From: Scatolibacter rhodanostii
GTDB taxonomy: Bacteria; Bacillota; Clostridia; Oscillospirales; Acutalibacteraceae
NCBI RefSeq assembly: GCF_900197595.1
Contig: NZ_FZLO01000001.1
Span: forward strand, 620,001-684,000
Reading direction: 5' to 3'
Length of the DNA: 64,000 nucleotides
Under the pieces are notes generated by a model, which saw nothing but the letters and a program-made list of their open reading frames with translations, had not been told where the DNA came from and did no database searches. The translations under genes were made by a program, and so were the position numbers. Positions 8,388 through 18,533 of this stretch are shown here, piece by piece (the first letter of the stretch is position 1; each line of letters opens with the position of its first letter).

Positions 8388-9635
8388 TCATACTCCTTCA
8401 ACCGTCACTTTTGTACCGCCCACAAAACGGATAGAAAGCACATAGCAACTGCCTTTTCCAAAAACTTTTTCAATCATATCTCTATAATCATTCAACCTAT
8501 CAAATGGAACAAAAGCTTGGATTGTGCCGGCAAATCCTCCGCCATGTACACGGCATGCCCCACTGCCTTTCAAAAACTTTTTTGAGAGAGCTAATGCCAA
8601 GGATAGTCCCTGCTCAGAGGGATTTAGCGTTGCAAACACATTCTGTAGCCTAGTCTCAGAAGATACACCAGATTGATTTATTAAAGCCTTGAAGCTCTCA
8701 AAATCACCATCCTTAATAGTTTGTGCTTCCTCTGCTGCTAAAATATCTTCATCAAAAAAATGCATTGCACGCAAAACAGCTCTGTCCCCTGTTTTTTGGC
8801 GTACCTCACCAATATTCTGCCAGAACTCTTCTGGATTTACTTCGCGCAAAACTTCTTTCCCAAAGAACTGTGCAACAGATTTCATCTCTGCCGGAATATA
8901 AGCATATTCATCTGTTAAGTCAGCATGGTTGCCACCCGTATCCACAATACAAAGCGCGTGTTGATAACTATGTAAATCAAAATCAATATGCTCTACAATT
9001 GGGTTTGCTGTATCTTTGAAATCTATAGCAGTAACACCACCAACGCTACTTGCCATTTGATCTAGTAAACCAGAAGGCTTTCCGAAATAAACATTTTCCG
9101 CATATTGTGCAATAATTGCTGTCGTAATGGGATCAATCTTTCCTTCATTGTAGAGTTCACTAATAATAGTAACAATGACTACTTCAAAAGCGGCTGAGCT
9201 AGAAAGCCCTGAACCTTTGAGAACACGAGAAATTGTGTAAGCCTCAAATCCGCCTACATGATAGCCAAGCTCTTTGCACTTAAAGCAGATTCCCTTTATT
9301 AATGCAGAGGCTGTTCCTATCTCTTCCTCTCTTAAAGACAAATCAGAGAGATCTGCAATATCCATACCGGGGTATTCATAAGACTTTAAAAGAATCTTGC
9401 TGTCTTCAGTTTTTCTCGCAGCTGCTACAATATCCAAATTCACAGCACCCGCCAGCACTCTTCCATGGTTATGATCTGTGTGGTTTCCGCCAATTTCTGT
9501 CCTACCGGGAGCACTGAAGAATTCTATCCCATCTGCATTCACGAATTGCTTAGCAAATTCATCTTTAATCGTTTTGTAGCGTACACGCTGTTCTTCTGCT
9601 TCATTTTGATATAATTTCTTAAAATCTATTGTCAC
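8388..9635 (-). CDS. galK: Galactokinase
   Basis: A 415-residue GHMP kinase that phosphorylates galactose at C1 in the Leloir pathway. Signatures are APGRTEIGGNHTDHNHG near residue 42 (galactokinase signature), the phosphate-binding loop LKGSGLSSSAAF near 140 and HGGGFAGT near 370. The chosen start is a GTG at 9635, eight bases after AGAGG; an upstream GTG at 9644 overlaps that ribosome site. galE lies in the same leftward run, so two Leloir enzymes are near each other, but no galT is visible. Confidence 0.95.
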   Translation of the reverse strand: MTIDFKKLYQNEAEEQRVRYKTIKDEFAKQFVNADGIEFFSAPGRTEIGGNHTDHNHGRVLAGAVNLDIVAAARKTEDSKILLKSYEYPGMDIADLSDLSLREEEIGTASALIKGICFKCKELGYHVGGFEAYTISRVLKGSGLSSSAAFEVVIVTIISELYNEGKIDPITTAIIAQYAENVYFGKPSGLLDQMASSVGGVTAIDFKDTANPIVEHIDFDLHSYQHALCIVDTGGNHADLTDEYAYIPAEMKSVAQFFGKEVLREVNPEEFWQNIGEVRQKTGDRAVLRAMHFFDEDILAAEEAQTIKDGDFESFKALINQSGVSSETRLQNVFATLNPSEQGLSLALALSKKFLKGSGACRVHGGGFAGTIQAFVPFDRLNDYRDMIEKVFGKGSCYVLSIRFVGGTKVTVEGV

Positions 9636-9708
9636 GTCATTCACCTCTGTAAATTCATCAAATTGCAGCCAAATTCTTATTTATTTGCTATTAAGTTAGG
9701 TCATTATA

Positions 9709-11712
<2,004 letters not shown>

Positions 11713-11726
11713 TTATCTTTACTTCT

Positions 11727-12380
11727 TTAAGCGGCTTTTCCTGTCATAAATTGCGGAACTTCTCCAACGATAATCGTTTCACTAATTACAAAGCTTGTGC
11801 TGTCACTCACATCTGTCGCAAATTTTTTAGATTGAGAATGAGCAGCATAATTCACATTCATAATTAATCGATAGCAGGTCTGATTGATACCTGCAGAAAC
11901 AAAGTCTGTTTGAAAAGACACATTAACACTGCCTTCTATATTTAGTCTTAGAGGCACAGAAAAGCCTCTGCCGTTTAAAATACCCATTTGAGTAGCACTA
12001 CCAAAAGGAATGGTAGTATTTACCCTACCGTTTAACTTCTCATCAAGTAATCCTGTGATTTGTGATTTTAACTGATTTATTTTGCTTGTATTTGTAGTTG
12101 CTGATATTATTTTACCCGAATCATCGTTATTTATATCGATGTATTCCGTTTCAATTATTTGTTCGGTTGTAATTTCGTTTATAGTTTGCTCTATGTAGTT
12201 CTTTGTTGCCTGATAGACCATTTCATCTGAAACAGATTGCAGCGCCCATTCAGAAAGGACACTCGCCACAAGGAGAAAAGAAATTGTAAGTAAAATTAGT
12301 CTCTTAGCAATAAAATTTTTAGATTTGGGTTTGCGGTATCTTGGCATAAAAAACGGTTTAGATTTAGATATGTAACGCAT
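11727..12380 (-). CDS. yunB: Sporulation protein YunB
   Basis: A 217-residue protein matching my memory of YunB, a membrane protein needed for normal sporulation in Bacillus. A basic N-terminus is followed by one membrane segment (about 25-45), then an extracytoplasmic domain with the conserved blocks VNTTIPFGS, GILNGRGFSVPLRLNIEG and SAGINQT. The start at 12380 follows AGAGGTGAT; nine extra upstream codons in frame contain that site. Its presence supports a spore-forming host. Confidence 0.88.
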   Translation of the reverse strand: MRYISKSKPFFMPRYRKPKSKNFIAKRLILLTISFLLVASVLSEWALQSVSDEMVYQATKNYIEQTINEITTEQIIETEYIDINNDDSGKIISATTNTSKINQLKSQITGLLDEKLNGRVNTTIPFGSATQMGILNGRGFSVPLRLNIEGSVNVSFQTDFVSAGINQTCYRLIMNVNYAAHSQSKKFATDVSDSTSFVISETIIVGEVPQFMTGKAA

Positions 12381-12433
12381 AAAATCACCTCTTTCTATAC
12401 TACGCAAAAGAGATGATTTTGCTACTGCTACTA

Positions 12434-13006
12434 CTATTTAGTTACTAGTTTTTCTATCCGTCTAAGTGTTTCTGCAAGGGGAATGCCGACTATATTTGCA
12501 TAATCTCCGCAAATCGATCGAATTAATCTTATTCCCTGACTTTCAATACCATAAGAACCCGCTTTGCCCATTGGTTCTCCTGTCTGAACATACTCATCAA
12601 TTTCTTCATCGGTTAGAGAATAAAAAGTCACTTCTGTTGCCTGCACAAAAATATTTTCTTGCTCTTTAAATTGAATACATACACCTGAAAAAATGTTATG
12701 TGTTCTGCCAGAAAGCCTCTTAAGCATATTTTTTGCATCTTCAGAACTCTGAGGTTTACCTAAGATCAAATTATCAATCGAAACAACCGAATCAGCTGCC
12801 ACAATAATATCAGTAGCCTTCCTGTCGATAGCATCTGCCTTGCGTTTTGCCAGTGTTCTCACAGTCTCTTCAGGTGTGAACGTGATTGGAACAGTTTCAT
12901 CCACACCAGAAACTTTAACACTAAACGGAATCTTTGCTTGCTCAAATAGCAGTTTGCGACTTGGTGAAGAAGACGCTAAAACCAGTGTATGCTTACTCCA
13001 GTCCAT
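12434..13006 (-). CDS. maf: Maf-type nucleotide pyrophosphatase
   Basis: A 190-residue house-cleaning enzyme that hydrolyses dTTP/UTP and modified pyrimidine nucleotides. The N-terminal LASSSPSRKLLFEQ and the later ADSVV motif near residue 72 define the family. Its ATG (13006) lies within the last codons of galE, a 14-base overlap, with AGGAG inside galE serving as ribosome site; the frame could be extended into galE but without a better start. Translational coupling to galE is likely. Confidence 0.94.
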   Translation of the reverse strand: MDWSKHTLVLASSSPSRKLLFEQAKIPFSVKVSGVDETVPITFTPEETVRTLAKRKADAIDRKATDIIVAADSVVSIDNLILGKPQSSEDAKNMLKRLSGRTHNIFSGVCIQFKEQENIFVQATEVTFYSLTDEEIDEYVQTGEPMGKAGSYGIESQGIRLIRSICGDYANIVGIPLAETLRRIEKLVTK

Positions 13007-14006
13007 TCGGGTTTTTCTCCTGCCATCTCCAAGTGTCTTCACACATATCTTTTAATGTACGTTTTACTTTCCAGCCTAACTCTTGGTATGCCTTGGATGG
13101 ATCAGCATAGCATTCAGCAATATCACCTGGACGTTTACCTTTAATCGTATAAGGAATAGTTTTACCGGAAGCTTCTGAAAATGCGTTTAGGATTTCTAAA
13201 ACAGAATGTCCTTCGCCACTACCTAAATTGTACACTTTTAAACCACAATTACCTTTTTCAAACAGTTGCAAAGCAGCCACATGTCCTTCAGCCAAATCAA
13301 CAACATGAATATAATCTCTTACACCAGTACCATCAATTGTAGAGTAATCATTACCGAAAACACTTAATTCTTTTAATTTGCCAATGGCAACCTGAGAAAT
13401 ATAAGGCACTAAATTGTTCGGTATTCCATTAGGGTCTTCACCAATCAAGCCACTTTTATGAGCACCAATTGGATTAAAATAGCGAAGAATAATGGGATTA
13501 AATTCCGGTCTCGCATATGCATAGTCAGTAAGGATTCTTTCTATAAAAAGCTTAGTGGTTCCATATGGATTTGTAGTAGATAGTGGAAAATCTTCTCGAA
13601 TAGGAACACTTGCCGGATCACCATATACTGTGGCTGAAGAACTAAACACAAAGTTTGTTACGTCATTTTTTTGCATTACTTCGAGCAAGTTTAATGTAGA
13701 AAATAAATTATTTTGATAATATTCTAATGGCTTTTCTACGGATTCCCCTACGGCCTTGAAAGCGGCAAAATGAATCACTGCATCTATATTTTCTGCCTGA
13801 AAAATAGATTCCAATTTCTCTTTGTCACACACATCTTCACAGTAAAACTTCACTTTTTTCCCAGAAATCTCTTCAATGCGCTCTATGGCAATCTTTTTGC
13901 TGTTTGATAAATTATCTAAAATCACTACCTCGTGTCCTTTTTCAAGAAGTACAATTGAAGTATGACTTCCGATATAACCTGCCCCACCTGTTACGAGAAC
14001 CTTCAT
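12993..14006 (-). CDS. galE: UDP-glucose 4-epimerase
   Basis: A 337-residue short-chain dehydrogenase-type epimerase that interconverts UDP-glucose and UDP-galactose. The N-terminal VLVTGGAGYIGSHT binds NAD; the catalytic set is SSSATVYG (Ser) and the tyrosine-lysine pair in NPYGTTK. RYFNPIGAH is also typical. The start at 14006 follows GGAGGGG; six upstream codons in the frame lack one. It heads the leftward run ending at xer. Confidence 0.96.
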   Translation of the reverse strand: MKVLVTGGAGYIGSHTSIVLLEKGHEVVILDNLSNSKKIAIERIEEISGKKVKFYCEDVCDKEKLESIFQAENIDAVIHFAAFKAVGESVEKPLEYYQNNLFSTLNLLEVMQKNDVTNFVFSSSATVYGDPASVPIREDFPLSTTNPYGTTKLFIERILTDYAYARPEFNPIILRYFNPIGAHKSGLIGEDPNGIPNNLVPYISQVAIGKLKELSVFGNDYSTIDGTGVRDYIHVVDLAEGHVAALQLFEKGNCGLKVYNLGSGEGHSVLEILNAFSEASGKTIPYTIKGKRPGDIAECYADPSKAYQELGWKVKRTLKDMCEDTWRWQEKNPNGLE

Positions 14007-14038
14007 AAATTTCCCCTCCATCACTACTTAATTTTATG

Positions 14039-14082
14039 ACTCTTTAAGAGTATATTATATAATCTTTCTAAAAACAATTCAA
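14039..14082 (-). promoter_or_regulatory. galE promoter with start-site palindrome
   Basis: On the minus strand TTGAAT (14082-14077), 17-bp spacer, TATAAT (14059-14054). A perfect 13-bp palindrome, ACTCTTTAAGAGT (14039-14051), covers the predicted transcription start. Confidence 0.65.
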
Positions 14083-14142
14083 CATAAAATTTACTTTATC
14101 TGCTGGTTTTTCCAATTTATCAAACAAGACATAATAAACAAC

Positions 14143-14171
14143 TTGACTTTTAAATAAATTCAAGATAAACT
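14143..14171 (+). promoter_or_regulatory. Promoter of tRNA-Ser
   Basis: TTGACT (14143-14148), 17-bp spacer, TAAACT (14166-14171), about 70 bases before the tRNA. Confidence 0.6.
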
Positions 14172-14241
14172 ATATTAGTTATTAATTGAGTCGTTTTATA
14201 TCTCATATAATAATATTTTAGGAATTTAAATCAAAACACTT

Positions 14242-14330
14242 GGAAGCGTATCGAAGTGGTCATAACGGGCCGCACTCGAAATGCGGTAGTCCGCAAGGGC
14301 TCGTGGGTTCGAATCCCACCGCTTCCGCCA
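14242..14330 (+). tRNA. serT: tRNA-Ser, anticodon CGA
   Basis: The acceptor stem GGAAGCG/CGCTTCC, anticodon arm CCGCA-CTCGAAA-TGCGG (anticodon CGA, reads UCG), a long variable arm and the T arm GTGGG-TTCGAAT-CCCAC form a class II serine tRNA; the CCA end is encoded (14328-14330). Confidence 0.97.
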
Positions 14331-14336
14331 AAAAAC

Positions 14337-14386
14337 TTAAGCTAAAGTGGATGTAGAAATATATCTGTTTCAGCTTAATTTTTTTA
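14337..14386 (+). terminator. Probable terminator of tRNA-Ser
   Basis: TTAAGCT (14337-14343) pairs with AGCTTAA (14372-14378) and is followed by seven or more T residues; the interior is poorly paired. Confidence 0.5.
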
Positions 14387-14455
14387 TGCTACACTGGAAT
14401 TGAGTTAGTATGAGAAACTGGTCGAATTCATGATATTAATATAGGACCTACAAAT

Positions 14456-14551
14456 ATGCTATTACATCATTATTCTAATGAAAAAATTGAACCTTTTATG
14501 AATTTATCTGAGCTAACTACGGATGAGTCAAATCTTATTCTCAATAAATAA
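14456..14551 (+). pseudogene. Short ORF in the tRNA-Ser downstream gap, possible gene remnant
   Basis: The stretch from the tRNA terminator to 14620 has no full gene. A 31-codon ORF here starts MLLHHYSNEKIEPFMNLSEL and reads like the N-terminus of a longer protein, but it stops after 31 codons and has no ribosome site. The next bases also look protein-like in other frames. I suspect decayed coding sequence but cannot name a family. Confidence 0.22.
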
Positions 14552-14621
14552 AAGCACTCTGTCTGGAACAACGATGGAAAATCAGGTTCCAACAATAATA
14601 TTAAAACGTCCATATGGCGCA

Positions 14622-14650
14622 TTGTATAATAATTCCATTTGCTATATAAT
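14622..14650 (+). promoter_or_regulatory. Promoter of the GNAT gene
   Basis: TTGTAT (14622-14627), 17-bp spacer, TATAAT (14645-14650); a second TATAAT lies at 14656-14661. Confidence 0.5.
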
Positions 14651-14679
14651 AAGTATATAATAATTAACGGGGGAATATT

Positions 14680-15573
14680 ATGAGCATTAAAATTAGAAGT
14701 TACACTAAGGAAGCGGGGTATTCGGATGATTTTAAAAGAATATGTGAGTTTTTAATTCGCATAAATCATGATAAAGTCATTACACCTAATTACTTGTGGG
14801 CTCGGTGGGTATGGCAGTTCGGCCCCTATATGAGCATGGAACATTTATCAAATATTGGTGTTGTTGAAGATAACGGAATTATTGTAGGATTGGCAACTTA
14901 TGAAAACGATCTCGGTGAAGCTTATTTCTGTTTAGATGAAAAATACAATTATCTGAAAGCGCAATTGATTGAATATGCTTTGCGAAATCTGAATTTACAG
15001 GGAAAAATAAAAATCACATTACCGGATGGTGATTTAGAATATCAGCAAGCCGCCATTCAGAAAGGGTTTATACCCACTTCTCAAAAATCCTCCGTAGCCA
15101 TTATTGATATTAATGCGCATACTTATACCCTCCCAAATGGATATCGCATTATGAGCTTTAACGATAAAGATTTTGATATTGAACGATATTATAATGCAAT
15201 TTGGAGAGGATTTGACAACCAGCGCCAACGTAATAAAATAGAAATGGAATCCATGAGAAAAAGAGAAGGCTTTGATGCTCCGTATTTAAACTCAGATTTG
15301 CGAATATTAGTCGTAGCTCCAAATGGCGATTATGCCGCTCATTGCGGAATGTGGTATCTGCCAAATAGTGAATATGCTTATGTCGAACCAGTGTTCACTT
15401 TGCCGGAATATCGAAAAATGGGATTAGGAAAAGCGGCTGTTCTGGAAGGTATAAACAGATGTGGCAAGCTTGGAGCAAAACATGCTTACGTGCTTTCATC
15501 CCAGCAGTTCTATTATAATATTGGATTTTATCCCGTCCAAAACGAAACATGGTGGTTACATAAAAACAGTTAA
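14680..15573 (+). CDS. GNAT-family N-acetyltransferase
   Basis: A 297-residue cytosolic protein with two GNAT-like halves. The C-terminal half (about 150-290) is the better preserved: it has the acetyl-CoA-binding beta strand EPVFTLPEYRKMGLGKAA (R-x-x-G-x-G/A loop) and the later YYNIGFYPV motif. The N-terminal half (about 1-140) resembles a GNAT fold that has lost the loop. GGGGGA precedes the ATG. It stands alone between tRNA-Ser and a convergent sugar gene cluster, so its substrate cannot be inferred. Confidence 0.8.
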   Translation: MSIKIRSYTKEAGYSDDFKRICEFLIRINHDKVITPNYLWARWVWQFGPYMSMEHLSNIGVVEDNGIIVGLATYENDLGEAYFCLDEKYNYLKAQLIEYALRNLNLQGKIKITLPDGDLEYQQAAIQKGFIPTSQKSSVAIIDINAHTYTLPNGYRIMSFNDKDFDIERYYNAIWRGFDNQRQRNKIEMESMRKREGFDAPYLNSDLRILVVAPNGDYAAHCGMWYLPNSEYAYVEPVFTLPEYRKMGLGKAAVLEGINRCGKLGAKHAYVLSSQQFYYNIGFYPVQNETWWLHKNS

Positions 15574-15597
15574 AAGTCTATTTTCTCTATACTACAA

Positions 15598-15650
15598 AAT
15601 TAACTGGTTGAAATAAATGCAGTTTGCATCTATCTCAACCAGTTTTATCT
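15598..15650. terminator. Bidirectional terminator after the GNAT gene
   Basis: AACTGGTTGA (15602-15611) pairs with TCAACCAGTT (15635-15644) around an inner ATGCA/TGCAT hairpin, with T-rich sequence on both sides. Confidence 0.7.
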
Positions 15651-15776
15651 TATATCTATTCAGTAAGTCAATAAGGTGTATTTTTTCTTATATGGATTGA
15701 AACCGTTTCGAGGAAAGTTTTTTCATATGGTGCAAATTATGTAGCTCCTTATGAACTCTCTTCACGGGATTCATCT

Positions 15777-17249
15777 TTACTGAACAACAACATCATATTT
15801 AATAATGTTACATATAGCTCCACCTATACTGGAAAAGTAAATTTGATTCGCTTCTATCGGTGTATAGATGAGAGACGACATAGCTTGTTCTCCATCGTTT
15901 ACGAATATTTCTACCGAATATTTGTCCATTAATACGCGAATTTTGACTTTGCCTTTCTGCCCCTTTACATGCATAGCCCGTTTATGCAGAATGTCTTTTC
16001 GGATGCCCGAATAAGTACGGTCAAACGTTATTGTGTTGATCTTAGCATTGTATTGTAACTCTGAATAGTATTCATTATCTGCATCTGCGGCAAAACGGAT
16101 AGAAAACTCTTCATATTCCCCTTCTTCTATTTCTACTAGCAGGTCAAACTGTCTACCTTGAACACCACTAAGTTCTTGTGAATCACATATTGTAATCGTA
16201 TTATACCGTACTTCATTTTGATAGTAATCTTCTATTTCTTGGACAGGATTCTGATATAATACCCCTTCTTTTAGATGAAGTTCTCTAGGTACCGTCATAA
16301 GGCCAGACCACTTAAAATCAGGAGGAGTAATATAATTATCCCAGCTTTGCATCCAAGCAATCATAATTCTTCTGCCGTCTGCTGTTTCTAGCGTCTGTGG
16401 TGCATAGAAATCTAGTCCGTAATCAATTAATGCTACATGTTCCCGATTTAACTTATAATTATCTCGATCGTATTCTCCAATAAAATATATACTGTTATTT
16501 CCGTTGTGAAACTCAAGTCCTTTTGCCAACATCGCCATAGGAGAAATTAATAACAACTGTTTCCCACCCAAGGAAAAGAAGTCTGGGCACTCCCACATAT
16601 TCCCATATTGGTTTTCGCTTTCCTCTACAATACTTACATATTCCCATTTTTGTGCATCTTGAGATTTAAATAGCAGTACCTGACCACCTGTACCTTCCCT
16701 TCTGCTGCCTAAAATTACGTAAAACACCTCACCTTCTTTCCAGATTTTCGGATCCCTAAAATCCTCTTTACTACTTCCTTTAGGCAAACTAGTACTGGTA
16801 ATGATTGGATTATTATTCAGTTTCTTGTAATTTTCCCCATCACCTATCGCAATACATTGTGTTTGTGCGAGCCGTTTTGTACCATCTTCTTGCACTTTGT
16901 CCAATACACCTGTATACATCAAAACGTGTGTTCCTTCATGCTCCACTGCACTGCCCGAAAAGCAGCCTTGCCCGTCATATTCTCTATCCGGAGCCATCGC
17001 GCAAGGTAGTTGTTCCCATTTTATAAAGTCTTTTGACTTACTATGTCCCCAATGCATAGGGCCCCACGCTGTACTATATGGGTGGTATTGGTAAAATAAA
17101 TGATACTCCCCTTTGTACACAGAAAAGCCGTTGGGATCATTAATCCATCCAATTGGTGCACACACGTGAAAGGATGGTTTCTGTCCTTCCTCAATCTGCT
17201 TCATGGCTTCTATTTCATATTTTCTCGCTTTTTCTAACATTATGCTCAT
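15777..17249 (-). CDS. GH32 beta-fructofuranosidase / sucrose-6-phosphate hydrolase
   Basis: A 490-residue cytosolic enzyme (no signal peptide) that cleaves beta-fructosyl bonds in sucrose, sucrose-6-phosphate or short fructans. The five-blade propeller holds WINDPNG with nucleophile D38, FRDPKIW with the transition-state-stabilising Asp (about 166) and MWECPDFF with the acid/base E220. A C-terminal beta-sandwich starts near residue 340. It is the last gene of a leftward cluster behind a GH172-type gene, which hints at a substrate beyond sucrose. No PTS or ABC sugar transporter is adjacent. Confidence 0.92.
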   Translation of the reverse strand: MSIMLEKARKYEIEAMKQIEEGQKPSFHVCAPIGWINDPNGFSVYKGEYHLFYQYHPYSTAWGPMHWGHSKSKDFIKWEQLPCAMAPDREYDGQGCFSGSAVEHEGTHVLMYTGVLDKVQEDGTKRLAQTQCIAIGDGENYKKLNNNPIITSTSLPKGSSKEDFRDPKIWKEGEVFYVILGSRREGTGGQVLLFKSQDAQKWEYVSIVEESENQYGNMWECPDFFSLGGKQLLLISPMAMLAKGLEFHNGNNSIYFIGEYDRDNYKLNREHVALIDYGLDFYAPQTLETADGRRIMIAWMQSWDNYITPPDFKWSGLMTVPRELHLKEGVLYQNPVQEIEDYYQNEVRYNTITICDSQELSGVQGRQFDLLVEIEEGEYEEFSIRFAADADNEYYSELQYNAKINTITFDRTYSGIRKDILHKRAMHVKGQKGKVKIRVLMDKYSVEIFVNDGEQAMSSLIYTPIEANQIYFSSIGGAICNIIKYDVVVQ

Positions 17250-17321
17250 CGCTGCCTCTGCCTTCCTTTTTTATGCTTTCTATTCTTTCACTTTTGGCTT
17301 CTAGCTTACCCATCTTATCTT

Positions 17322-18422
17322 TTAACGTGGCCAACGTTCTTTACGTTCCATTAAAGTATTAAAAGGAGTGTGCGGTTCTGATTGATACCAGTAAGCTACG
17401 GTAGCTACATCATCTTCTCTTTCAAACAATCCACCATAATACACTCCAATTTGCTGAATCGTTACTTTTAACTCCTCTTCAAAAAGAATTGGGTCCATCA
17501 CATGCCAACGATAGAAACTTCTCTGGGGCAAATGGTCATCATTATGATAATCGTTATGGACAAAATTATCGTGACGAGAATAATAAGGATAACCCATAAA
17601 CGGTGTGCAATAAGTATTTTCTTTTGTTTTACCGTTCTCTTGTGTGGCAAAACTCCATGCTCCTCCAAAATAATCCTCTGTTCCTGTTCCACAAATAGTA
17701 GGATATTCTTCATCGCCATCTAAATAGAATTTAACTTCGCCCTCACCGTACCAATATCGTTCCAAAGCTGTTAGTGCCATATACGTCCCTACATACTGTC
17801 CTTTTCCTTTTACACCATCTAGAATGACATAATCTCTACCCTTTTCAGTCAATCGCTGTCTTCTCCACTGAGCGTGAAAATAGCCAATGTTCTGAGGAAG
17901 TTCATCGTACAGGCAATAGTCTACTTGATAAAAAAAGGCTTTAATATCTTCATCGTTTTGATTCTCAATGGTTATTTTTGCGTTTTTCATAAAAGGCATA
18001 GAAAAGTAGCAGTTAAACCCTCTAGTCGGATTCACAACAATTGGCATAGAATTAACACAATAAGAAGCACCAAAACCACAGCAAAAAAAATCTCCCAAAG
18101 GGCTCTCTACTGAAGGCGTTTCTTCTCCATCCCAATACATACGTAATACTAAATCTCTCAATACATAACGATTGCCTTCGCTAGTACGATCTGTCACAGT
18201 CATCCAGATATGCTGGATGACTCCAGGTCCTTCTATTTCTGCCAAGGTAACGGTTTCTCCCGCCAATAAATTTGGAATACAGGGAGATCCTTTTCTCTTA
18301 GGTCCTAAGTCACTGGCAGCCATTCCGCCTTTGCCCTTCTCGCCATGCTTATTTTCCCAGTTAATTGCTCTGCTTCTCCCGCCTGATAATATTGGTAAAG
18401 TCTCCATACTATTATAAAACAT
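17322..18422 (-). CDS. DUF2961 / GH172-family protein
   Basis: A 366-residue protein of the DUF2961 family, now GH172, whose characterised members act on difructose dianhydride I or on alpha-fructo- and arabinofuranosides. The hallmark segment GTGTEDYF is present (about 245-252), preceded by YWYGEGEVKFYLDGDEE; the Glu residues in these two segments are candidate catalytic acids (inference). No signal peptide, so it acts in the cytosol. The ATG at 18422 is chosen because AGGTGG lies 8 nt upstream; a GTG four codons earlier overlaps that site. It sits 72 bp upstream of the GH32 gene. Confidence 0.88.
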   Translation of the reverse strand: MFYNSMETLPILSGGRSRAINWENKHGEKGKGGMAASDLGPKRKGSPCIPNLLAGETVTLAEIEGPGVIQHIWMTVTDRTSEGNRYVLRDLVLRMYWDGEETPSVESPLGDFFCCGFGASYCVNSMPIVVNPTRGFNCYFSMPFMKNAKITIENQNDEDIKAFFYQVDYCLYDELPQNIGYFHAQWRRQRLTEKGRDYVILDGVKGKGQYVGTYMALTALERYWYGEGEVKFYLDGDEEYPTICGTGTEDYFGGAWSFATQENGKTKENTYCTPFMGYPYYSRHDNFVHNDYHNDDHLPQRSFYRWHVMDPILFEEELKVTIQQIGVYYGGLFEREDDVATVAYWYQSEPHTPFNTLMERKERWPR

Positions 18423-18533
18423 TGTTATAGCCACCTCATATAATCATACTTTATACCGTATTCTTCAATCTACTTTAACATCTAGTCTTTGCTAATCTTC
18501 AACAACTAACCCTTATCATTTTTTATTACGTCT

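Noticed and set aside
15698-15711. Catabolite-response (cre)-like TGAAACCGTTTCGA near the sugar cluster
   Set aside because: It differs at two consensus positions and lies downstream of the convergent GH32 gene, not at a promoter.
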